In this document: one piece after another, positions 34,200 to 46,100 of the stretch
Layout of the letters: every line of letters begins with the position of its first letter
Numbering within the stretch: the stretch's first letter is position 1
Program-made: the position numbers and the translations under genes
Notes under the pieces: generated by a model
Told to the model about the DNA's origin: nothing
The model's input: the letters and a program-made list of their open reading frames with translations, nothing else
Database searches by the model: none
Assembly: GCA_035771165.1 (NCBI GenBank)
Contig: JAWNZC010000322.1
Location: forward strand, 434,001 to 498,000
Reading direction: 5' to 3'
Source of the DNA: Paragorgia papillata
Lineage: Eukaryota; Cnidaria; Anthozoa; Scleralcyonacea; Coralliidae
Length of the DNA: 64,000 bases

Positions 34200-37100
34200 G
34201 CATTGCTATACTGCAGAGAGGCCGATATAGACCGTAATATGTTATGGGGTTGGTTTTTTGATAAATTGCCTATAGATGTATCTGGCCTTGCATATGATGG
34301 ACGATGACAAATTTGTGCTTACCTTATTTGGCGACGTATCAGGACTAACGGATAGTTTTACGCAATAAGAATACTTAAGGACAGCTGGATATATATGTAA
34401 CCATAGATGTAACTAAGTTTCTATTTTTTTTATGTAAATATGTGCAAATTAAGGAGGCAATAAAGAATTGTACTATTAACGGGGCAATAAAGAATTGTAC
34501 TTCACTTCACTTCACTTCACTTCACTTCACTTCATTTCATTTCATTTCATTTCATTTCATTTCATTTCAGGGCACGTTCTCTCATTTTTACAAAAAAATT
34601 TGTCTAAAACTACAGTATTACATATTTACAAAGACAACTACAGTCTAAGTCTAAGTTTGCAACTCACTTGTCACTTTTCACCATAATGTTCAGAAGTTCG
34701 TTACGAAGTTCGCAAGTTCGTTGGGAAGTTCAAAGTTCGTTTTGAACTACGCAATTGATTGGCTGCTACTATAGGAACCAAGAAGTCAATCAAATGCGTA
34801 GTTTAAAACGAACTTTGAACTTCCCAAAGAACTTGCGAACATTTTGGTGAAAAGTGAGTAGCAAATGACTGCAAAATAATAGTTACTCTAATGGGATAAA
34901 GCGCGAACGCAACGCGAGAACTCATTGTCAGAGTTGTTAGTTCTTTATTCTCTAACTCTGGGAACAAATGTGATGTTGTTGCGCAATTATTAACTATATA
35001 ACTGTCGGAATACCAATAAAAAATAATAATCAACATTATAAAAATCATATTTTGGATTTTCTCTGGGGGGACAGTCGCCCTTGCTTCACTTCACTTCACT
35101 TCACTTCACTGCACTGCACTGCACTGCACTTCACTTCACTTCACTTCACTTCACTTCACTTCACTTCACTTCACTTCACTTCACTGCACTTCACTGCACT
35201 GCACTGCACTGCACTGCACTTCACTGCACTTCACTGCACTTCACTTCACTTCACTTCACTTCACTGCAGTCACGTCACTTACTTCACTTTACTTTGCTTT
35301 TCTTTTACATTTTTACGTTTTTACAGTGGAGAATTGTGTACGTCTTGCTCTTTAGATTACGACGCTGTTGGATGTTATCAGGATACAAACAACAGGTCAA
35401 TTCAGTCGTTGGAAAAAAAAATTCGCTTCTTGGACGGGCCGCATAAATCTCGAGAGAACGCCATTGCAAAGTGTGCCGTGGCTGCCAAAAGAGCAGGTTA
35501 CGGTATGTTTGCACTTCAAGATGGGGGATGGTGCACAGCAAGTGCTTCAGCGCAAAAGACATTTGACAAATATGGAAAATCTGAAGCTTGTGATACTGGA
35601 AAAGGTGGTCCGTCTGCCAATGATGTCTATTTGATAAAAGGTACACCAAACAATGGCGTACAGTACATAAACAGCGCATAGAAACTGCCTCAGGCGTCGT
35701 TTTTGGGAGAAGGGCGTTGCGTGCAAGGGATATAACGGGAAAAGCACTCCAATCCTATCGCTCCTTGCGCGCTCCCCTTTCCAATCGCGCCTAGGGTCAC
35801 ACGTAAAAATCTCACAGCTTGTCAACAAGATGTTGTTGAAACAGGCTTGTAGCAAGGCTGTTAACAGATTGTAGTAATGCTGTTCTTTCAACAAGCCGCA
35901 ACAACCTTGTTAGCATCAACCTGTTAACAACTTGTTGAGTGCACAGACCTGACAGGTCTGGAACAACTTGTCACCAGCCTGTTGAAATCATCAACATTGT
36001 TACAACATATCAACAACCTGTTACAGATCGACGTGTTAACAAACTGGGACAACCAGTGCGATACACATCACGCGGGGACAGCCTTTTGAACAGCCTTGTA
36101 ACAACTTCATTGCAGGCATGTAACAGCTTGTGCGTTTTTACGTGTGTAATATTGAAAGGATGACTATAGTAACGTCTTGCAAACTAATTCCATAGATACG
36201 ATAGAAAATACTATGTAAACTAGATAACAGTTTCGACATCAGAAAAGACGATCAATTATACGTGCAATAAAAGCTCGGCCACTGACATTTTCTTAGTGAA
36301 GAATGTTGTGTAATTTCAGGGAAAATATATACAAAAGCTGGTACTGTATGTGTTCTTTAGATTATGAGGCTATTGGATGCTATAAAGATGTAACTGACTC
36401 GGTATTTCAAACGTTAGAAAAAAAGGATCGCATATTGGATGGGTCGTATAAAACTCGAGAGTACGCCATTGCAAAGTGTGCCGTGGCTGCAAAAAGGGCA
36501 GGTTACAGTATGTTTGCACTTCAAGATGGGGGATGGTGCGCCGCCAGTGCTTCAGCGCAAAAGACATTTGACAAATATGGAAAATCTGAAGCTTGTGATA
36601 CTGGAAAAGGTGGTCCGTCTGACAATGATGTTTATTTGATAAAAGGTACTCCAAACAATGCAGAATCTTGCGTAATTTCAAGATAAATGTAAGAGATCAG
36701 CTCAAAATTTATCTGTCTTGTTCTTTAGATTATCAGGCTCTTGGATGTTATAAAAATAAATCTGACATGGCATTTCAGACATTGGAAGAAAAAGATCGCA
36801 TTTTGGATGGGTCGTATAAAACTCGAGAGTACGCCATTACAAAGTGTGCCGTAGCTGCAAAAAGGGCAGGTTACAGTATGTTTGCACTTCAAAATGGGGG
36901 ATGGTGCGCAGCCAGCGCTTCAGTGAATAAGACATTGAACAAATCTGTAAAATCTGAAAATTGTAAGACCGGTGGGAAAGGAGGACCGTCTGCCAATGAT
37001 GTTTATTTGATAAAAGGTGCACTAAACAACGAACGAACGAACGAACGAACGAACGAACGAACGAACGAACGAACGAACGAACGAACGAACGAAACCAACT

Positions 37101-40100
37101 AGAAACTGGACAACTAGAAACTAAAGTAGATAGACAGTCACCGTAAGTTTTTCTAATTCTAAATTCTAGGGCTTTCCTCCTATTATCCAACACCAGATCC
37201 AATATATACCTCAACTCTGCAGTCAAGTCCATCTCCTAAGACCGGTAAAAAAGGTTTCGACCCTACAATGAACGCAAGTAACGACATTGGAAACGTGGTC
37301 AAAAAAGAAAATAATCCACTTCTCAAGACTGAGGAAAGTAGTTCAAACTCTGGTACAATCGCAGGAATAGTAATCGCTGTAATATTCTTAATAATTTTGG
37401 TAGTAGCTGTACTTTACTTTTTGAGAAGAGGAAAGCGTAAACGCCGTGAGCAAGACGTACAGGTAACTTTGGTACTATGAAATTATTTTACGTCCTGCAT
37501 TAACTACATGGCGGGTGAGACATTTTCCTTGAAAAGTAAAATCGTCCGCTGATCATCATCATCAACTTTATCATCATTATCATCATCATCATCATATTCT
37601 TCACTATCATCATTATCATCAGCATCTGCTGATCATCATATATCACTATCACCATCATTATCATTATCATCATCATCATCACTATCGTCATCATCATCAT
37701 CATCATCATTTTCACTTAAGGTTCAAACAAAATAAATCTATTATTTTTTAAAAGTCATTTCATGAGATGCACGGAATTACAGACCCTTCTTCGCCACAGA
37801 ATCATCCTCTACAAGCATTAGCACCAGTATCATTAGCTACAAAAACTGGTAAGTACATGTAATTTTATATTATATTTTTCTCATTTTGTTCTTTATCTTT
37901 TTCTTATCATTTTCTTATCATTCCTTTGCTTTTCTTATCTTTTCACATTCTTTTGTCTTGCACCTGTAGCTTATAGGTCCAAAACTGCTAAAAAGCGTAT
38001 GCTTAATCACATTATCAAAGCATGTCACAGGGAGCCCATCGTCATGCCAAAAAGCGCGTGGGCATCTGTGGCGGACTCGAAAGACGCGCGGGGGACTATG
38101 GCAGGGGAAAACCGGCAGCGGGAAAAAAGGCGGAAAAAAGGAAAAACCGGGGGGAAAGGGGGGAGGGAGAGGAAAAAATATAGGGGATGAAACACCAAAC
38201 GTTCAACGTGGAATGTGTTCCGCAAGTAGCCAGGACATCTCGTATCGTCGGGAGCCACCGTTAGAATACTGAAACTCAGGGTCAGATGAATGTGCAATAA
38301 ATCAATAATCCTGAAACTTCCCGCTTTATCCGAAAAGCTTATCCTAGGATTTCGTAGCTATCCAAAGTATCAACGATGATGTAGTGTCCTAGCTACTTGC
38401 GGAACACATCTCCCGAAAATGCGATATGTAATTTAGCTGCAAAATCACGGCTAAAAGTTGAGATTTTGCATCATATTGATTTATATTTTGATAAATGAAT
38501 CATTATCACAACTACTTCGCTCAATTATCTTACAATTTGAATACCTAAAGGCGCTTAAAACGATGTTCAAAACAAGGAAGAATTCGTGTTTCATCCCTTT
38601 ATTATTTTCCTTTACTCAGCACGACCGAGTGTGCCACAGTCTCCCGCGCGTCTTTCGAGTGCGCCACAGAGTACTAGTGCCCTCGCGCTTTTTGGCATGA
38701 CGAATTGCCAAGATGGGCTCCCTGTGAGCATGTGTGCGACCAAAATTTTGCAGAAAAGAAACATTTCAATTTTTTGATTATTTGTTTTTTTCTTATTTTA
38801 GATCCAACAGAGGAAGTGCAGATATCTTACGTCGTCTTAGCAAGCGGCTGGGAAATTTCACGAGAAAATCTTACAATTCTCGATAAAAAGCTTGGGGAAG
38901 GACAGTTTGGGATCGTAAAACAGGGATTGTATTTACATGGAAAAATCGAGACGGAAACAGTTGCTGTAAAAATGTTAAAACGTAAGAAAATTTCCCATAG
39001 GTTTGTGAACAATAGTCAGGTTTTGCTTAGTTCACAAACATGCAGAATATACGAGTCTAAACCATTTCTCTACTAGCGTGGTAGCAAATCAACTAACACA
39101 ATGCGACTTGTTGCCCAGCAAGTACTTGTAAAACACGACGGTTTGACTAATTCCCAGGCGTATAAATATCGAAAACAACCTCGGTCTACCATCTAAATTC
39201 CAGTGGCTCAATGGTTAGAGCGTCCGGCTAGTACTCGAAAGATTGTGGGTGGTTTGAGTGCTTTCTGAAGCTCTGTCTGAAACTTTATTGAGTTTAATTA
39301 TACTATAGTCTGTACAGTTTGTACAGCAAAAACAAACGAACGAAACTTTACCAACTTTAAGCTGAAAATACTATACTAATGTAACTAAACAAATTGACGT
39401 TTTTTCATTATATTCTTCTTAAAGCATTTAAAAACATCTGAAAAGTTCGAGTTTCTTTATTTAATCCATTTTTATTTTTATTTGCATTTTTATATTCTTT
39501 AATTTTTATTTTTAAATTTTTATTTTTATTTAAATTTTTATTTCTATTTCAATTTGTTATTTTTCAGATGAAACAACTAACCTAGAAAAATCAGATCTCT
39601 TGGCTGAATTAGATATCTTGAAAGAAGTTAATATAGAACCACATCCTAATGTTCTTAAGCTAATAGGAGCTTGTACTACTGGTAAGCAAAAGAAACAACC
39701 TATCAGAAATATATATATATATATATATAGTTTAAGTGGGCTTACCTCAACATTTTGAGGTAAGCTCACTTAAACTATACTATATATTCGCTCTACCTTT
39801 ATGGTATTGAGCACTTTCCGGCATTCCGTGAACAAAATCACGGAAGTTTATAATTACTCGGGCCATCTATGGTAGGCCGAGTCTAGGTTTCGGCTTTTTT
39901 TATATATATACTTCTCCAAATCATTAATAATTCATAAACCAAACACATAGGAAAATCATAAGCGAGACAAAGGTTTGATATGTGATCAAACACTTGGATA
40001 GATTAAGCCAACTTTTACCTCAAACTAATCTTAATTTCTTAAAATACTCATTCATTTGAGAACTGATTCATTTCCTGATTTGTTTGATCTTGAAACACTC

Positions 40101-43100
40101 GAAAGTTGTGTTTGATCTAATATCAAAACACCTAGCTCGAAGTTGGTTAAAACACACTTCTCACATGCAGAGAATAAATATAAGCAGAAGGCCCTGGCGC
40201 AGGTCGCCTCGCGCATGTTGAAAGCCATGTTGAAAGCCCTGGTTGAAAGCAAGTAAAACCCGCTCCTCTCAACAGTAAACAATATGGCGAAAAGTGTGTT
40301 CTGATCGTTTAAATGGCTATAACTCAAAATTTTGGCGGTAATATTTCTTGGGACGGATAGTACATTGAAAGTGAAGGTAAGTAATCAAATTTATTGTGGT
40401 AAAGGAGATATTTAACGAAATTTGAACGGGAAATTTCCGATTTCATCCCCGAGCCCGGGCGTAGGGCCGAAGGCCCGGAGCCAGGTGAGGGTGCTAATCT
40501 CGACATGCGTGTAGTCCACTTTACACGCGAGACGAAATCTGGAAATAGTTTATATATATATATATATATATACCGGGTGGCGCAAAAAAATGTTCCCCCT
40601 CTTTGACACATTGTAATTAAAAAACTGAAAAAGCTATCTTATACAAATAAAATTTATTGAACGTAGTTATGTCTAACTTAAATTTTGATGTATGCCTTGC
40701 ACATTTCTATAAAATATTAGCCGAGATATAGGCGTTTACACTCAATGTAGCGTTTTTGGAAGAAGCGACAAATGGCAAAAATGGCGACTCAACGAGGTTG
40801 TTTGCAAATTGCACGATAGGTGTTGACAAACAATCTAAAGTAAAGTGGGTTTTTTCAGATATGCGGTGTTTACATGTTTAAAGATTAGAAGAATAATGCA
40901 TTAGAAGTATCTTTTAAAGATACCAATAATACTGCTCATCGTTCGAATAAATTGGGTCCCTATGGGAATTACGGTACAATGCATTACGAAAGCAAATGAA
41001 CTCACCCGTTCGACTGCATGCTTTCCCGCGCAAGACGTTGTATTGAGGTTGATGGGCATGCATTTCCTAATGAATGAGAATTTATCGGACGACGCTGACA
41101 AATATTTGTTCTTACTTTTGCGTGTTTCCACCATTTTATTACCATAATGCAAATTAATAGACCATTTTTGCCATTTGTCGCTTCTTCCAAAAACGCTACA
41201 TTGAGTGTAAACGCCTATATCTCGGCTAATATTTTATAGAAATGTGCAAGGCATACATCAAAATTTAAGTTAGACATAACTACGTTCAATAAATTTTATT
41301 TGTATAAGATAGCTTTTTCAGTTTTTTAATTACAATGTGTCAAAGAGGGGGAACATTTTTTTGCGCCACCCGGTATATATATATATATATGTATGGCACA
41401 GTGTCACGCGGTAAGAATAGTTGGACACTGGTGACTAGCGACGAAGAAAACTATAAACTCTCAAACAAATAGTGTTTTGCTTTCGTTTATTTAAACGAAA
41501 CGAAATGAAATGGAGCACGAAGAAAAGGATACAAACAACCCGTTTAATATATCTTGAAGAGAAACCAGAGAACTTGAAGAAACCAAACGCCGTATGGTAA
41601 ACAAAAACTCGATCTGCAGTGTATGTAGCCCTGGTTTGAATACACTCCGTGAGTCCATGGTCAAATCTTAAAGTGGTTAACGGTAGGATTCTTGTTGTTT
41701 TCAAGTTTTCGCTTAACCTAAACAATATACAGCTTCACGTTTTCGTGCTTTCCCTTTGCTCATCCAAACCATAAGTCAGCTTAACTAAAGCTAACTTAAA
41801 ACACTATCTTTAAGGCTTATATTAACCGTGGTGGACGTTTTATTATTAAGAATACGCATGGGCTTTGTTGGTTTTCTTGGCTGTGTTTCGACTGAAACGT
41901 TGTCTTTTGAATTCTTCTTTCTGGAATCCGATTCTACTGAATTGTTTTTATCTCAGACTCTATTATAAATGTAATTTCTGAGCTGTTAATTACTTTTAAT
42001 ACTGCCTTTGCAAAATGTACATGCATAGAGAAGCCATTTAAAGGCTTGCTAAAATTAATCCCTTTTGAAACCTCCTAAAAACAATATATTTTTTACAACC
42101 AGAATTTAATAATGAAATCTAAATTTTGCTTTGATTCAACTTTCATTAAATGATTTAAATCAGTTTTCTCATCCTATCGACCTATCCATAAATTGTATAA
42201 TTTAATATCCCAAGGATTTAACATCATTTGTTTTTATATCTGTTTGTTTTTGTATTGGCTGTATATTAGGAGTGTATATTTTAATCAGGGGGTGGGTGGG
42301 TGTTTTAAAAAAGAATGTAAAAGTGGGCGAGGGGTTGTTGCGTTCATGTATTTCTAGTTATCTTGTTAATTGGTCCGGCCGGAGCTACCCGTCCACTTTT
42401 GAAGTTGTACTTTCAAGAATAAATAAGTGAGGAAACTCTTTAAAAACAGTTTAAATCTAAAGTATAATGATAAAATTACACGTATTGGTTGTTCTATCTT
42501 AATCGGGCAAGCAATTTTGAAGAACGAAGCAACTCTATAGCTCTCTATTTGGACTGATTTTAGGCAATTATGATTTGACATATATTTGTTGAAGGCTGAC
42601 AAACAAGTGCCAGTATTTCTCCAATTTCATTTAATATTTGTAAACGTTGCTGCTGATAAAAAGATTAACCTGAAATATCAGGTCCTTAGTGTTGAAGTCT
42701 AGGTATTTTACTTTATTCTACTATAAAATGAACGAATTTGCACGTTAGCTTGAAATGGCCTACTATAGCTTAATTCTCTGGGTTGGACAGTTTGTCTTGA
42801 GTTTTGTTCCCCAAGCTTTTTAAATATTTCATGATTTGTTGCTTAGATGGAGGTTTAGATTATAGATGTGCAACCTTCAGATAGTTTCTCTCCTTTACTT
42901 AGCTGAGAATAGATTTGAAATGAAATCTTAAGAAACAATGAACTGTAGAAAATCAAGAGGGGATTCTTCACAGCACTGGCCACTGACACAGGGATAGTGG
43001 CAAATGTTCTTCAGCAGCTTCAGTCATACTGAGTGTAAACATTTTGAACAAAAGACTTTCTACTTACATCATGTTTAAGAACAAAAAGGTGTTAATTTCA

Positions 43101-46100
43101 TGTCTTTATAATAAATAAGGAAAAAAGGTTTAAGTTTAATTGGTCTACTGGCTAATTTAATTAATACAGTAATTACTACTATTTGTCCTGTGGTGGGCAA
43201 CTGGTAATAATAAATTTTCTTAATTTTGCACCTTGTATACACAGAGCTTGTAACAGTAAAATTTAGTGGTCAAAAGAACTGACCTTTACCTATTTTGTAC
43301 TGTACAGTATATATGAAATAAATGTTTAAAACTTATTGGGTTTGGTTAACATTGTAACTTGTTTGCAAAAACGTTTTGTAGTCAGTGGTAAACACAGTCA
43401 GGTATATGGGGTATGCAATATGTATATAAATAATGCAAATGTATACCAACAACTCAAATGTACAGTATATCCTCTGTTATAGGGTGGATGGTTTATACCT
43501 AAATTAATCTACATTAAGAATTTGGAACACATTTCCAATAGCTGTTTCTGTTAACAGCTGTCAACATTTTTGCAATTTATCATCTACACATCAACTTGAC
43601 ATATTTAAAATAATGCTTTCAAATGAAATGTACACTATGCAAGCCTTTGATACTCTAGCAAATACAGGTGTGGGTTTTGAGACTTTCAGAAACAGATAGT
43701 TTTAATATGTACTGCAGTAATATTATATCATCACAATCACAACTGACAACACATATACACTTGAATAGTTTAGGTGGTGTTTATTATCAGTTTTTCTTTT
43801 TTTAAATCCAGTAATACAACAATACTCGATAAAGTTCGACTATTAATGGCACTTTAAAAGTGAAAAAAACAAGAAAAAAACAAAATAAAATCAACATTTC
43901 AACAGCTTGTCAAGTGTATCAACTTTAGCCATGGTAGGTTATAAATAACAAAACTAAATCTTGTTCAATGTCTTCAATCACAATTCACTTAATACAACAG
44001 ACAAACAATTGGAGTAAGAACGTTACTAGAAGAAGGTAAACAAACACATAAAGATGGAATTCTGCGGAATTGGTATTTTTACCCATTGAACTGAACCAGA
44101 CTAAAATACTTCATCAATTTACATGTAACAAATTTGGAGTGAGTGTGAGCCGGCTCGTGCGCATATTATAATATCCTTAAAATATTCGTAAAAACAAGAA
44201 CACGCTTTACCTACTGTGTAATTCTCAATTAAAAATATGTAACTGATGTGAAATGATGTTTAAAAACTCTTGATAAAAGTTCTGTAATTTGAAATATCAA
44301 ATATGTACCGAGATACCGTACCCGACTGACGCACTTCAGTCATTGAGGAGCGGGCAGGTCATCGCTCAGAAGTTGCTAAATTCCACGCGAAAACGTGTTT
44401 GTATGCCTTCTAACCTCAATTAAATTGGTCGCTTACCTTTCATTTGTAAAATATCAAAGTTAAAAGGAAATCGTCCAAAAACTTTTCCTGCTAGAGCCGT
44501 TTTGGTGACCCGACTTCGTTTTCCGCCATGTTGTTCCATGTTGATCCGCTGGAGTTTACTTGCTTTCAACATGGCGGCGTGTGACATGTGCACTAAAAAA
44601 GTGAGGACACTTCGTACCCCTGAGTAGGCCTTCTGCTTAGTATTTATTCTGTGCCCGGCTCATGTAATCAGCCCCTAACATACATTTTCCCTCAGTTTAG
44701 CTACAAAATCACTCCAACTTGAAAAATAGTTTGAAAACATTGCTACTTTTTATTAGATGCGTCCATTTGATAAGTACGATAAAGCATTCGCGCAGCCTGT
44801 CTGTATCTGATCCACGTTTCTCTCTGACGAAGGGCCTTCGCTCGAAACATTAGACTCCAACGTTCTCTGTTTTGGCGGTATTTCTAACCTTACTATATTT
44901 CGATTGTTGTATCTGATCAGATCACTGTCAGCTCGCCTTGTAAATCAGATACAAATCGCTGCTCATGCTTTATCTATTACATATAAAGCGAAACGTGGTA
45001 AAATATGAAAGTGTTCTTCCTTGAATTTACTACAAGACTAGTGTCGAGTCAAGATTACGTTTTTAGCAATACAAGTTTATGTTTATTTTACAGAACCGAT
45101 TCTAGTAGTAACGGAGTTTTGTCCAGGTGGTAATCTAAGAAAGTTCTTACGAAATAGTCGCACAGATCCTCCTGATGATTCTTCGAGTGACATCACTTTA
45201 GCATCAACCTTAACCCAACGACAACTTTTACAATTTGCTGTTGATGTTGCAAGCGGAATGACTTACATCGCTTCTCTTAAGGTATATAATTTATTTCGAA
45301 ATTTTTCACAATGTACACTAGTAGCCAAAATTAATGAGCGACCTATATTTCTTACATCTATTTTTGTCCATGCACGTTAGTTTATCTGCGTCCTTTGCAA
45401 TAAGCCAGATCGTAATGCTGATTCCTCATCAAAATGACGCGTTCTGCATCGGGATAAAATGGATTTCAATCTATAACATCAGGCTAAACCCGCATGATTC
45501 ATTTGCATTTTTATTTAGTACTCTTCAAAATTCATTCACTGAATTCCTTAGCCTGATGTTATGGAATGAAATACATTTTATCCCGATGCAGAACGTGTCA
45601 TCTTGATGCATAGTCGACATGGCCAGAAATCGAGGACAACATGGCGGCAAAGCATGCGCACTGAATCCCTTTTTAATTAATTCAATATGGCGTCCTTCAA
45701 TAGATTTCTTTAAGGAAATATAAAGAACAATCATTTTCGGTTATTTACTATTGTAAATTCCGACATGCGAACGTCCAAAACTTCACCAAATTGAACAATC
45801 GTTTAGCACTACAATTTCTATTAAGTTTGGAGCGTCCTAAATAGGTTCCCGAGCCCCTCACAAACATACCTCTTATTCGCTGTTTAAAGTCTATTAATCT
45901 GCTATATCACTAATTTTGGAGCTCCAATTTTGGCTGCTTCTGTGTTGTTTGTCCACGATGCGAACGTCTGAATTTGCTCAGGATGAACGTTACTTTGTTT
46001 TGCGGAGTTGTTCGTTCCACTTTTTCGTTGTTTAATAGGTTCCCAAAGACCTTAAAATGTACGATTTATTGCAGCCGAGTCGTTGTAATTTAATCCATCA

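Noticed and set aside
35052..35340. Long frame of [10 protein letters not shown] repeats fused upstream of exon 9
   Set aside because: It is the CACTT/CACTG array read through. The WSC-like coding sequence begins at the acceptor at 35356, as in exons 10 and 11.
37020..37102. NERTNERT extension of exon 11
   Set aside because: It reads through the donor AAAAG|GT into a GAAC microsatellite and stops. The donor is conserved with exons 8-10.
37500..37715. Met-rich minus-strand frame
   Set aside because: Pure product of the ATC trinucleotide repeat in intron 12.
40901..41152. Transposase inside the 801-bp mariner-like element
   Set aside because: Frames on both strands are short and show no DDE/D signature or helix-turn-helix pattern.
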